From positions 1 to 38,656 of the forward strand of contig DAIQMR010000024.1 of the NCBI GenBank assembly GCA_036788835.1: a stretch of DNA of 38,656 nt. Reading direction: 5' to 3'. Every line of letters starts with the position of its first letter. Position 1 is the stretch's first letter. Of the stretch, positions 7,548 to 15,898 are shown piece after piece. The notes beneath the pieces were generated by a model. That model had not been told where the DNA came from. It did not search any database and saw nothing but the letters and a program-made list of their open reading frames with translations. This DNA is from JALCSJ01 sp036788835. Lineage in GTDB: Bacteria; Bacillota; Negativicutes; Acidaminococcales; Acidaminococcaceae. A program made the translations under genes and the position numbers.

Positions 7548-8330
7548 TTTACTTGTGAAAGTTGGCTTGCGCTTCTCAGCGAAAGCAGCCATACCTTCTT
7601 TTTGATCAGCTGTGCCGAAGCAGACCCCAAACTCCTGAGCCTCATAATTGAGACCGGACTCCAGATCCATGTTCAGACCTTGATTAATAGCATCCTTAGC
7701 AAAAGTAATTGCTAAAGGAGCCTTGCTCATAATCTTCTGGCACATCTTTTCAGCAGTAGCAATCAGTTCTTCCGGTTTGGTCACAACATTAACCAGACCG
7801 ATTCTATACGCCTCTTCAGCTCCGAACATACTGCCAGTGAAAATATATTGCTTGGCCAAACCCTTACCGATGATACGGGGTAAACGTTGGGTACCGCCAA
7901 ACCCGGGAATAATCCCGTAATTAACTTCCGGCTGACCGAAAGTCGCACTCTCGGAAGCGATACGAATATCGCAGGCCATAGCCAATTCACAGCCGCCGCC
8001 CAGAGCATAGCCATTAACTGCGGCAATAACTGCCTGAGGAAGATTTTCGATTAAATCAAAAACCTTGTGTCCCAAGATGGAGAATTCTCTGCCTTCTACT
8101 GCGGTCATGGGAGCCATGGCGCTTAAATCAGCACCGGCTACGAAAGCCTTCGCTCCGCTGCCGGTCACGATGACGGCCTTGGTTTCAGTATCTGCTGCCA
8201 AAGCAGTAAATACTTCTTCCATTTCCTTCAGGGTGGGACCGTTCAAAGCATTCATGGCCTTAGGTCTGTTCACGGTTACGGTAGTAATGCCTTCTGCTTT
8301 TGTAACTAAAAGGTTCTCATATGTTTTCAT
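7545..8330 (-). CDS. crt: Enoyl-CoA hydratase/crotonase
   Basis: A 261-aa crotonase-fold enzyme that hydrates crotonyl-CoA to 3-hydroxybutyryl-CoA, or dehydrates in the butyrate direction. The oxyanion-hole region is GSGAKAFVAGADLSAM (~55-70), and both catalytic glutamates are visible: E in GYALGGGCELAMACD and E in FGQPEVNYGIIPGFGGTQRLPR. Length is normal. It is the last gene of thlA-bcd-hbd-crt, 17 bases after hbd, which makes crotonase the likely role rather than a general enoyl-CoA hydratase. ATG 8330 has AAAGGGG upstream. Its TAG stop lies inside the large palindrome at 7421-7547. Confidence 0.93.
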   Translation of the reverse strand: MKTYENLLVTKAEGITTVTVNRPKAMNALNGPTLKEMEEVFTALAADTETKAVIVTGSGAKAFVAGADLSAMAPMTAVEGREFSILGHKVFDLIENLPQAVIAAVNGYALGGGCELAMACDIRIASESATFGQPEVNYGIIPGFGGTQRLPRIIGKGLAKQYIFTGSMFGAEEAYRIGLVNVVTKPEELIATAEKMCQKIMSKAPLAITFAKDAINQGLNMDLESGLNYEAQEFGVCFGTADQKEGMAAFAEKRKPTFTSK

Positions 8331-8347
8331 AACATTAAGCCCCTTTC

Positions 8348-9205
8348 TTATTTGCTGTAATCGAAGAAACCTTTACCGGTCTTGCGGCCCAGATAGCCGG
8401 CTTGAACCATTTTCTTCAGCAACGGACATGGACGATATTTAGGATCGCCAAAGCCGTCATAAAGAACATTCATAATAGCCAAAACCGTATCGTTACCGAT
8501 TAAGTCGGACAAAGCCAAAGGCCCCATGGGATGAGCAAAACCAAGTTTTGCTACATTGTCGATATCTTCAGCACTGGCAACGCCTTCGCTCAATGTGAAG
8601 ATAGCTTCATTAATCATAGGAATCATTACTCTGTTGCCTACGAAACCGGGAGCATCGTCAACTTTAACAGGGCTCTTGCCCAAATCGCCGGCCAGTTTGA
8701 AAATAGCATCAAATACAGCTTGGTCAGTTCCCAATCCCTTGGTAACTTCAACCAATTTCATAACAGGAGCAGGATTGAAGAAATGCATACCTAAGAATTT
8801 AGCAGGTCTCTTGGATACAGAACCCAATAAAGTGATAGGCAGAGAAGAAGTGTTGCTGGCAAAAATAGTAGTTTCCGGGCAGTTCTCAGCAAGAACGCTG
8901 AAAATTTCTTCCTTCTTTTTCAAATCTTCTGTGGTAGATTCTACAACCAAGTCAACGTTGCAGGTATCCTTGTCTAATTCAATAACAGGAGTAACATTAG
9001 CCAAAATCTCTTGTTTTTGTTCTTCGGTCATTTTGCCTTTCTTTACGCTGCGGTCCAAGCTCTTGGTTACATGAGCAACACCTGCGTCAGCAGATTTTTG
9101 GCTGCTGCCGCGCAAAGCAACTTTAATGCCGTTTTGAGCAAATACTTGAGCAATACCGCTGCCCATTTGTCCTGTGCCGATTACTAATACTTTTTTAATT
9201 TCCAT
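8348..9205 (-). CDS. hbd: 3-hydroxybutyryl-CoA dehydrogenase
   Basis: A 285-aa NAD(P)-dependent dehydrogenase that reduces acetoacetyl-CoA to 3-hydroxybutyryl-CoA in butyrate synthesis. The Rossmann motif GTGQMGSGIAQVFA is at residues ~10-23, the catalytic His is in GMHFFNPAPVMKLVEV, and the C-terminal domain has NRVMIPMINEAIFTLSEGVA and DTVLAIMNVLYDGFGDPKYRP. Size matches single-domain Hbd rather than the large FadB type. AGGAGGAATT precedes ATG 9205. It stands between bcd and crt in one operon, but a GC-rich hairpin separates it from bcd. Confidence 0.95.
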   Translation of the reverse strand: MEIKKVLVIGTGQMGSGIAQVFAQNGIKVALRGSSQKSADAGVAHVTKSLDRSVKKGKMTEEQKQEILANVTPVIELDKDTCNVDLVVESTTEDLKKKEEIFSVLAENCPETTIFASNTSSLPITLLGSVSKRPAKFLGMHFFNPAPVMKLVEVTKGLGTDQAVFDAIFKLAGDLGKSPVKVDDAPGFVGNRVMIPMINEAIFTLSEGVASAEDIDNVAKLGFAHPMGPLALSDLIGNDTVLAIMNVLYDGFGDPKYRPCPLLKKMVQAGYLGRKTGKGFFDYSK

Positions 9206-9244
9206 TTCTAGAATTCCTCCTAAATTTAGTGTTTTCCTAAAAAA

Positions 9245-9290
9245 TATCGCGCCCGCCCATGGACAATGTCATGAAGCAAGGGCGCGACAA
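9245..9290 (-). terminator. Intrinsic-terminator-like hairpin between bcd and hbd
   Basis: TCGCGCCC (9247-9254) pairs with GGGCGCGA (9280-9287). On the minus strand the stem is followed by TATTTTTTAGG. It lies inside an otherwise single-direction operon, so it probably causes partial termination or protects the mRNA 3' end of the thlA-bcd part. Confidence 0.65.
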
Positions 9291-9299
9291 TATTAGTTT

Positions 9300-10457
9300 T
9301 TATTTTTCTTCAGTCAACAAAGCACGGGAAATAACTATTCTTTGTACTTCGTTAGTGCCTTCGTAAATTTGAGTAATCTTAGCATTACGCATCATGCGCT
9401 CAACAGGATAATCAATGGTGTAACCATAACCGCCGTAAACTTGAACAGCTTCTGTGGTTACTCTCATTGCTACGTCAGAAGCGAAGGTCTTAGCCATAGC
9501 AGCTTCTTTAGCAAAGGGTTTGTGATCTTGTTTCAGGCATGCTGCATGATATACCAAATAACGAGCAGCTTCGATTTCGATTGCCATGTCAGCAAGTTTG
9601 AAAGCAATTGCTTGGAACTTGGAAATAGCTCTGCCAAATTGTTCACGTTCTTTAGAATACTTTACAGCATTCTCCAAAGCGCCTTCAGCAATGCCCAAAG
9701 CCTGAGCAGCTACGCCGATACGGCCGCCGTCCAAAGTATCCATAGCAATATGGAAACCTTGTCCGACTTTGCCCAACAGGTTGGCAGCAGGAATCTTGCA
9801 GTCTTGGAAAACTAATTCAGCAGTGATAGAAGTATGACCGCCCATTTTCTCTTCCAATTTACCGAAGGAGAAACCGGGAGTGCCTTTTTCTACGATGAAA
9901 GCGGAAATGCCTTTATTCCCTGCAGCTTTGTCAGTCATGGCAAACACTACATAAATATCAGCTTCTTTACCGTTGGTAATGAAAATTTTGTTGCCGTTCA
10001 GAACATAGTAGCCGCCATCTTCTTCATGATAAACAGCAGTGGATTGCTCAGCACTGGCATCAGTACCTGCAGAGGATTCGGTCAGGCCGAAAGCGCCCAA
10101 CTTTTCACCGGTAGCAAGAGGAGTAAGGAATTTTTGCTTTTGTTCTTCTGTACCAAACATGAAAATAGGAGTAGCGCACAGAGATACGTCAGCAGAAAGG
10201 GTAATACCCATACCATCATCAATCTTGGATAATTCTTCAACTGCCAAAATGTAGCTCAAAACGTCCAAACCTGCTCCGCCGTATTCTTCCGGGAAGCATG
10301 CTCCGGGGAACCCGGCTTCCAGCATTTCGTTTACCAAGGCACGGTCAAAAACGTGGTTCTTATCACGTTCAGAAATAGTGCCGGCACATTTCGTTTCAGC
10401 AAAATCCTTTGCTGATTCTTTAATCATTTCCTGATCTTCTGTCAAATTAAAATCCAT
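9300..10457 (-). CDS. bcd: Short-chain (butyryl-CoA) acyl-CoA dehydrogenase
   Basis: A 385-aa FAD enzyme of the acyl-CoA dehydrogenase family that interconverts crotonyl-CoA and butyryl-CoA. The signature FGLTESSAGTDAS (~125-140) and the catalytic base E366 in YEGTNEVQR are present, as is the C-terminal GGYGYTIDYPVERMMRNAKI. In clostridia Bcd works with EtfAB in an electron-bifurcating complex; no etf genes are beside it here. Its place after thlA and before hbd and crt makes butyryl-CoA dehydrogenase the best call. AAGAGGG lies upstream of ATG 10457. Confidence 0.93.
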   Translation of the reverse strand: MDFNLTEDQEMIKESAKDFAETKCAGTISERDKNHVFDRALVNEMLEAGFPGACFPEEYGGAGLDVLSYILAVEELSKIDDGMGITLSADVSLCATPIFMFGTEEQKQKFLTPLATGEKLGAFGLTESSAGTDASAEQSTAVYHEEDGGYYVLNGNKIFITNGKEADIYVVFAMTDKAAGNKGISAFIVEKGTPGFSFGKLEEKMGGHTSITAELVFQDCKIPAANLLGKVGQGFHIAMDTLDGGRIGVAAQALGIAEGALENAVKYSKEREQFGRAISKFQAIAFKLADMAIEIEAARYLVYHAACLKQDHKPFAKEAAMAKTFASDVAMRVTTEAVQVYGGYGYTIDYPVERMMRNAKITQIYEGTNEVQRIVISRALLTEEK

Positions 10458-10505
10458 AAAGCAAAACCCTCTTTTCTATAATTTTACTTTTTTAGACAAA
10501 CTTGC

Positions 10506-11696
10506 TTATTTGGCAAGATTCTCAACAACTGTAGCAGTACCTTGGCCGCCGCCGATGCACAGAGTAGCAAGACCATAGGTCTTCTTTTCGTGCTTCAAAG
10601 CATAGAGCAAAGTAACAAGGATACGGGCACCGCTGGCTCCGATAGGATGACCAATAGCAATAGCGCCGCCGTGGATATTAGTCTTGTCAGCTTCCAAACC
10701 TAATTCTCTGCCGCATTCTACGAACTGAGCAGCAAAAGCTTCGTTGGCTTCAACAAGATCCATATCTTTAACTTCCAAGTTGGCTTTCTTCAAAGCCTTA
10801 CGGGAAGAAGGAATAGGACCGGTACCCATGATCTTGGGATCAACACCGGCAGAAGCATAAGACAAAATCTTAGCAAGAGGCTTCAAGCCTAATTCTTTGG
10901 CTTTGTCAGCACTCATGATAACTAAAGCCGCAGCTCCATCATTAATACCGGAAGCGTTGCCTGCTGTTACCGTGCCGCCGTCTTTTTTGAAAGCGGGTTT
11001 CAGTTTAGCAAGACCTTCCTTGGTGGAACCTTCTCTGGGGAATTCATCAGTAGCAAAAACGAATTCCTTTTTCTTTAATTTAACAGTAATAGGAACGATT
11101 TCTTCCTTGAAGGAACCATCCTTATTAGCAGCGCAGGCTCTTTCTTGAGATCTTAAGCTGACTTCGTCCTGCTCTTCACGAGTAACATTAAATTGCTCGG
11201 AAATGTTTTCAGCGGTAATGCCCATGTGATAGTTGTTGAATGCATCCCACAGACCGTCTTTAATCATTTCATCAACTAGCTTGCTGTCGCCCATACGTAA
11301 TCCCCATCTTGCTTTGTTGGATGTTACATAAGGAGCATTGGACATGCTTTCCATACCGCCGGCTACAATAATATCTTCGTCGCCTGCTTTAATAGCCTGA
11401 GCAGCTAGCTCAACGCACTTTAAACCGGAACCGCAAACCTTATTAACGGTAAAGCTCGGTACGTCAATGGGAAGACCGGCAGCAATAGCAGCCTGTCTGG
11501 CCGGATTTTGTCCTAAGCCGGCTTGCAGAACATTTCCCATGATAACTTCATCAACTTGTTCAGGTTTCAAATTAGCTCTTTGGATTGCTTCCTTGATTAC
11601 GATTGCTCCCATTTCTTGGGCTGATAATGATGCTAATGAACCACCAAAACTACCTACTGCTGTTCTTACTGCACTTACAATGACTACTTCGCGCAT
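10506..11696 (-). CDS. thlA: Acetyl-CoA C-acetyltransferase (thiolase)
   Basis: A 396-aa biosynthetic-type thiolase that condenses two acetyl-CoA into acetoacetyl-CoA, the first step of the butyrate pathway. C88 in NKVCGSGLK is the acyl-binding Cys; the His of AIGHPIGASGARI and the Cys of CIGGGQG complete the active site. Length is normal. It is the first gene of thlA-bcd-hbd-crt, 48 bases before bcd. A promoter with a palindrome over its -35, and a Rex-type operator in the leader, lie at 11740-11820. ATG 11696 has an AAGGGATGGG region upstream. Confidence 0.96.
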   Translation of the reverse strand: MREVVIVSAVRTAVGSFGGSLASLSAQEMGAIVIKEAIQRANLKPEQVDEVIMGNVLQAGLGQNPARQAAIAAGLPIDVPSFTVNKVCGSGLKCVELAAQAIKAGDEDIIVAGGMESMSNAPYVTSNKARWGLRMGDSKLVDEMIKDGLWDAFNNYHMGITAENISEQFNVTREEQDEVSLRSQERACAANKDGSFKEEIVPITVKLKKKEFVFATDEFPREGSTKEGLAKLKPAFKKDGGTVTAGNASGINDGAAALVIMSADKAKELGLKPLAKILSYASAGVDPKIMGTGPIPSSRKALKKANLEVKDMDLVEANEAFAAQFVECGRELGLEADKTNIHGGAIAIGHPIGASGARILVTLLYALKHEKKTYGLATLCIGGGQGTATVVENLAK

Positions 11697-11739
11697 AACT
11701 TAAACCCATCCCTTCTAAAATAGTTTATTTACTCATACA

Positions 11740-11757
11740 GTGTTAATTTTTTAACAC
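11740..11757. promoter_or_regulatory. Rex-type redox operator upstream of thlA
   Basis: GTGTTAATTTTTTAACAC is a perfect 18-bp inverted repeat containing TGTTAA-N4-TTAACA, the core of the Rex operator in Firmicutes. It lies between the promoter and thlA (about 45 bases before the ATG), where a bound repressor would block transcription. Rex is known to control butyrate-pathway genes in clostridia; that it acts here is inference. Confidence 0.7.
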
Positions 11758-11777
11758 CGTTTTAAGTCTATTGGTTA

Positions 11778-11820
11778 ATTATACCATAAAATTTCCCTCT
11801 TTATCAATAATATTGATAAA
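11778..11820 (-). promoter_or_regulatory. thlA promoter with a palindromic operator over the -35
   Basis: On the minus strand TTGATA (11802-11807) and TATAAT (11778-11783) are 18 bases apart, a good sigma-A promoter. The -35 lies inside TTTATCAATAATATTGATAAA (11800-11820 as read on +), which is palindromic except for its central base. This suggests a second regulator besides Rex. A further TATAAT at 11866-11871 could be a distal start site. The rest of 11821-11945 is AT-rich with nothing else clear. Confidence 0.65.
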
Positions 11821-11945
11821 GAAAACAATATCATAACCATAAGTTAAAACTAATCATCTGAGTTTATTATACAATAAAAGCCCTCGTTACGTTTTCTGAA
11901 AATTTTAAGTTGTTTTCTGATATTTCAACTTATAATTCCACCCCA

Positions 11946-12329
11946 CTAAAACAGCCACGAATATAAGAAGTAGCAGACTACGGCTGCTACAAAGAACATG
12001 GCAAAAACCGGCAGGATGAAAATCAGAATGCCCAGAATAGTAAGAACTATGAAAACAGTCCAGAGAATACTTGTGCCTCCAAATACTTTCACATGAAAGC
12101 CACTATTTTGAGACTTTTCCTCTTCTCTTCTGGCCTTTTCTTCTTCTTGATCATAAACCTTGTATTCCGGCTGTCCCTCTTCCTTGGTTGTTTCTATGGT
12201 AAGACCGTTAAAAGTATCCCTTTCCTGCTTGGAAAGGACCTGAGGCTCTATCGGAACATTGGGTGCCTGACAATTAGGACATTCTTTTAATCCGTCCTCA
12301 TATTCAAACCCACAATTTTTGCAAATCAT
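11946..12329 (-). CDS. Small zinc-ribbon membrane protein
   Basis: A 127-aa protein of unknown function. The N-terminus is a zinc ribbon with two CxxC pairs (C3, C6, C17, C20; CKNCGFEYEDGLKECPNC). A charged Glu/Lys-rich middle (residues ~45-80) follows, and the C-terminal ~40 residues are strongly hydrophobic (FIVLTILGILIFILPVFAMF), enough for one long or two short membrane spans. This layout, with the cytoplasmic zinc ribbon before the membrane anchor, is common in Firmicutes proteins of unknown role. AGGAGGAC precedes ATG 12329, ten bases after the preceding unknown gene, so the two are probably cotranslated. Confidence 0.8.
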   Translation of the reverse strand: MICKNCGFEYEDGLKECPNCQAPNVPIEPQVLSKQERDTFNGLTIETTKEEGQPEYKVYDQEEEKARREEEKSQNSGFHVKVFGGTSILWTVFIVLTILGILIFILPVFAMFFVAAVVCYFLYSWLF

Positions 12330-12339
12330 AGCTGTCCTC

Positions 12340-13872
12340 CTAATCTAACTTTTCAGCGAACATCATCATGAGAAAACCCTCTTCATTGCAATAACGTGGA
12401 TCATGGGTTTCCAGCTTCAACTTGTCTTTTATCGTTTCCGCCACCGTCCGTAAAGAGGACAATGGCACGTGCCAGCACATATTGGCAATGCTCTGTGGGG
12501 AATAGCTATATACCCCGTTAAGCCGCACATAATTTTCCACTACCCCGGAAGCCCAAATTTCCGGTGAGCGGATAGCATTGGTTTCCAAGGCTGAAAAATC
12601 TTTCCACAAACGGCTGGCCAAAGACACATCCCTATAGGAAAAATGTTGAGGCATCATCATTTTTTCGATACACACAATAACTTCGTCTTTTCCTGCCGTA
12701 TTATCCTCCGGTCTGTAGTCCTTAACCTTGGTTTCATAATTAAATGACCCTAGCTGGAAGGAATGGGCAGAATAATACGTGAGCCGCCTTACAACCATAG
12801 GATGCCTAGCCACGAAATCCTCTTTTGTGCCTTCCGGTTCCTGAATCTTGTACCATTGGTAGAAATTATCCAGCTGTTCTTTCAGCCTTTTCCTGCCAAT
12901 TTTCGGGATTTGGAAACAGCGGACATAGTTCATAACCATAGTCTTATTGTAAAAAATATGCCCGATAATCAGCATATCTTTAGTATCCATGTCTTCAGTC
13001 AAAGGCAAATTCAGGGCATAACTCTCCTCCGTCAGAAAATCCTTGCAAAGATACAAGTCATCCTCCTGAACTTCTTCCACGGTGAACAAGGCCAATCTAG
13101 CCTTGCACAATTCTTGGACTAATTCCTGGTAGCGGCTTTCCCCAGTGGCAGCAAAATGTTCCAAAGGAGTCTTATCGTCCCGAATCAGATGATAATCGAA
13201 TAAGAAGTAATCCCAAAAACACTGCCAGAATTCTTCGCTTTCCGCTTCTTCCATGCTTTTTTCCCGATTGGCAAATCCCTGATAAAAGAATACAGCTCTT
13301 TCCAAATCCAAATTAAAGGAATTTTGTTGAAAAAAATGATGGAGCTCTTCCAAGAGGAAAGACAGTGTTTCCCCCACGTTCAGAAATATTTTATTAGTAG
13401 AATCGGGCATTTGTTCATCAGCCCGTTTTTCCTCCCCCGGCAGATACTCTCCCGTAGAAGAAATAATAGCCAAAGTACCTTCATCCTGCAAAAGCATATT
13501 CTGGGCCAGTCTTGGTGCCAGCGAACTGCTGATGGCGTGTTCGTTTTTCAAATAAACAAAAAGGTCGCCAATAACATTCAAAAAGTATTTAACATTTTTA
13601 TAGGATATAGGAAAATCGGAAACGTTCCTGCCGCACCAGGCCACAACATCAATCAGGTCATCGGCATTCAAATCCCCCAGATATTTTTCCCCATGGCCCA
13701 GGTAAATACAGAGCATGAGAACATAACTCCACTCTTTTTGCAAAGTGGGGTCATTTTTGCCGTGCCAGGCTTCCTTACGCAAAAAGCCTTCGGTATATTC
13801 CCTCCTGAGAACCTGGTTCCAGCCTTCATCGTTATCGTAAAAATCTGCGACTAAATCATATACATTATCCAT
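12340..13872 (-). CDS. Large protein of unknown function
   Basis: A 510-aa soluble protein that I do not recognise. No signal peptide, membrane span, P-loop or metal motif stands out; it is acidic and rich in aromatic residues (many Tyr, Trp, Phe), with long helical-looking stretches, for example FLLEELHHFFQQNSFNLDLE. The frame also opens with a GTG at 13881, nine bases upstream; I prefer the ATG at 13872, but no strong ribosome-binding site decides between them. It follows nth by 15-24 bases and precedes the zinc-ribbon membrane gene by ten, so it is part of that transcription unit. Codon use looks like its neighbours, so it seems resident rather than recently acquired. Confidence 0.75.
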   Translation of the reverse strand: MDNVYDLVADFYDNDEGWNQVLRREYTEGFLRKEAWHGKNDPTLQKEWSYVLMLCIYLGHGEKYLGDLNADDLIDVVAWCGRNVSDFPISYKNVKYFLNVIGDLFVYLKNEHAISSSLAPRLAQNMLLQDEGTLAIISSTGEYLPGEEKRADEQMPDSTNKIFLNVGETLSFLLEELHHFFQQNSFNLDLERAVFFYQGFANREKSMEEAESEEFWQCFWDYFLFDYHLIRDDKTPLEHFAATGESRYQELVQELCKARLALFTVEEVQEDDLYLCKDFLTEESYALNLPLTEDMDTKDMLIIGHIFYNKTMVMNYVRCFQIPKIGRKRLKEQLDNFYQWYKIQEPEGTKEDFVARHPMVVRRLTYYSAHSFQLGSFNYETKVKDYRPEDNTAGKDEVIVCIEKMMMPQHFSYRDVSLASRLWKDFSALETNAIRSPEIWASGVVENYVRLNGVYSYSPQSIANMCWHVPLSSLRTVAETIKDKLKLETHDPRYCNEEGFLMMMFAEKLD

Positions 13873-13896
13873 AATATTCACACTTTAACAAACTAC

Positions 13897-14529
13897 TCAT
13901 TCCGGCAGGGCAGAAGGACAAATATCTACCAATGGACAGTCACTGCATAAAGGTTTTCTGGCCTTGCAGATTTTTCTGCCGTGCCAAATCAGCCAATGAT
14001 GAGCTTCGCTCCACTTATTCTTAGGAATGGCTTTGCGCAGTTCTTGCTCCACGGCCAAAGGATCCTCTCCTTTAGCCAGGCCCAGCCTCCGGGCCACCCG
14101 AAAAACATGAGTGTCTACTGCGATAGCCGGCATGCCAAAAGCTACGCTCATAACCACGTTAGCGGTTTTACGTCCTGCTCCCGGAAGGGTAACCAGTTCT
14201 TCCATTGTTCTGGGCACTTGCCCCCCATAGGCCTCTTCCAGCCTATGACAGGTAGCCAAAAGATTTTTGGCCTTGGCATGATATAGACCACAATCGTGAA
14301 TAAGATTTTCCAATTGTTTCTGAGTTAATTTTCCCATTTTTTGGGGGGTATTGTACTTGGGAAACAAGCGGGAGGTTATCATATTAACCCTTATATCTGT
14401 ACACTGAGCCGATAAAATCACAGCCACCAACAACTCAAAAGGACTGCCGTAATTAAGAGCACTTTTCATGCCCTTATAGGTTGCCTCCAGTATTTGTAAA
14501 ACAGCTGCTTGTCTATCGTTTTTTCTCAA
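13897..14529 (-). CDS. nth: Endonuclease III
   Basis: A 210-aa DNA glycosylase/AP lyase that removes oxidised pyrimidines in base-excision repair. The helix-hairpin-helix is LPGAGRKTANV with catalytic K121; the catalytic Asp is D139 in AVDTHVFRVARRLG; and four cysteines C188, C195, C198 and C204 (C-x6-C-x2-C-x5-C) bind the 4Fe-4S cluster. Length is normal. The start is an unusual TTG at 14529 overlapping the TGA of the DUF711 gene (TTGA); AGGAG lies nine bases upstream, and the overlap implies coupled translation. Confidence 0.95.
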   Translation of the reverse strand: MRKNDRQAAVLQILEATYKGMKSALNYGSPFELLVAVILSAQCTDIRVNMITSRLFPKYNTPQKMGKLTQKQLENLIHDCGLYHAKAKNLLATCHRLEEAYGGQVPRTMEELVTLPGAGRKTANVVMSVAFGMPAIAVDTHVFRVARRLGLAKGEDPLAVEQELRKAIPKNKWSEAHHWLIWHGRKICKARKPLCSDCPLVDICPSALPE

Positions 14530-15887
14530 TTTGTTAAACTCCTTACAGGGGCAGGAATACGTCCGCCTCTGTTAATAAATCTGTCGGCTTTACTGGTGTT
14601 GACCTTCATAATAGGCGCATAGCCCAATAGTCCGCCAAATTCCACCTTGTCACCTACATTTTTACCTGGTACGGGAATCAGACGTACTGCTGTTGTTTTA
14701 TTGTTAATCATACCGATTGCCGCTTCGTCGGCAATAATAGCCGAAATAGTGGCAGCAGAGGTATTGCCGGGAATAGCAATCATATCCAGCCCTACAGAGC
14801 ATACGCAGGTCATGGCTTCCAATTTTTCCAGAGTCAGGCAGCCAACTTCTGCGGCATGAATCATGCCTGCATCTTCGCTAACGGGAATGAAAGCTCCGCT
14901 TAAACCGCCTACATAGCTGGAAGCCATCAGCCCGCCTTTTTTCACTGCATCATTGAGCATGGCCAAGGCCGCTGTAGTGCCGGGTCCGCCGCAGCATTCC
15001 AGCCCGATTTCTTCCAAAATATGTGCTACGCTATCCCCTACAGCCGGTGTAGGTGCCAGGGACAAATCTATAATGCCGAATTTGGTATTGAGTCGTTTAG
15101 CAGCCTCTTGAGCCACAATCTGGCCCACTCTGGTAATTTTAAAAGCTGTTTTCTTGATGACTTCCGCCACGGCACCGATTTCCTGACCTCTGACTGCTTC
15201 CAAGGCGTGTTTTACAACACCCGGTCCGGAAACTCCTACATTAATAACGCTTTCCGGCTCCTCGATGCCGTGAAAAGCCCCTGCCATAAATGGATTATCT
15301 TGAACGGGGTTACAGAACACTACCAATTTCGCACACCCTAAAGCATCCTTATCCTCGGTAAGCCTGGCAGTTTCTTTGACGATTTCCCCCATTTTTTTTA
15401 CGGCATCCATATTCAGTCCGGCCTTAGTAGAACCAATAGCAACAGAAGAGCAAACCAAATCAGTGGAAGCCAGTGCTTCCGGAATAGAATTGATTAAAAT
15501 ATTATCGCCTTTGGTAGCACCTTTTTGCACCAGTGCGGAAAAGCCACCGATGAAATTTACTCCTACTGCTTTAGCAGCTTTGTCCATGGCCTGAGCCAGT
15601 TTCACATAGCTGTCAGCCTTGCAGGATTCGCCTACCATAGAAATGGGGGTAACGGAAATACGCTTATGAATAATTGGCACTCCCAATTCTTTTTCCAGAT
15701 CCTCACCTGTACTCACAAGATGCTCAGCTGTTTTGGTGATTTTGTCATACACCTTGGCAGCGCACTTATCAATATCCGTATCGGCACAATCTCTCAGGCT
15801 GATACCCATAGTAATAGTGCGGACATCCAGATTGTTCTTTGTAATCATCTGTGTCGTTTCCAACACATCTTTTAGATTATAAGGCAT
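14526..15887 (-). CDS. PFL-family protein (DUF711/UPF0210)
   Basis: A 453-aa protein of the DUF711 (UPF0210) family, which is related in fold to pyruvate formate-lyase-like proteins but has no established reaction. Glycine-rich conserved stretches are visible, for example NVGVSGPGVVKHALEAVRG, GGPGTTAALAMLNDAVKKGG and GLSGAFIPVSEDAGM. Length is normal for the family. An ACT-domain gene lies 11 bases upstream, a pairing often found in Firmicutes, which hints that the ACT protein senses an amino acid and controls this one. AGGAGGGAAG precedes ATG 15887. It overlaps nth by four bases. Confidence 0.92.
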   Translation of the reverse strand: MPYNLKDVLETTQMITKNNLDVRTITMGISLRDCADTDIDKCAAKVYDKITKTAEHLVSTGEDLEKELGVPIIHKRISVTPISMVGESCKADSYVKLAQAMDKAAKAVGVNFIGGFSALVQKGATKGDNILINSIPEALASTDLVCSSVAIGSTKAGLNMDAVKKMGEIVKETARLTEDKDALGCAKLVVFCNPVQDNPFMAGAFHGIEEPESVINVGVSGPGVVKHALEAVRGQEIGAVAEVIKKTAFKITRVGQIVAQEAAKRLNTKFGIIDLSLAPTPAVGDSVAHILEEIGLECCGGPGTTAALAMLNDAVKKGGLMASSYVGGLSGAFIPVSEDAGMIHAAEVGCLTLEKLEAMTCVCSVGLDMIAIPGNTSAATISAIIADEAAIGMINNKTTAVRLIPVPGKNVGDKVEFGGLLGYAPIMKVNTSKADRFINRGGRIPAPVRSLTN

Positions 15888-15898
15888 GCTCTTCCCTC

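Noticed and set aside
11800..11820. FNR/CRP site at the thlA promoter
   Set aside because: Half-sites are in the reverse order (ATCAA...TTGAT instead of TTGAT...ATCAA), so it does not fit the FNR pattern.
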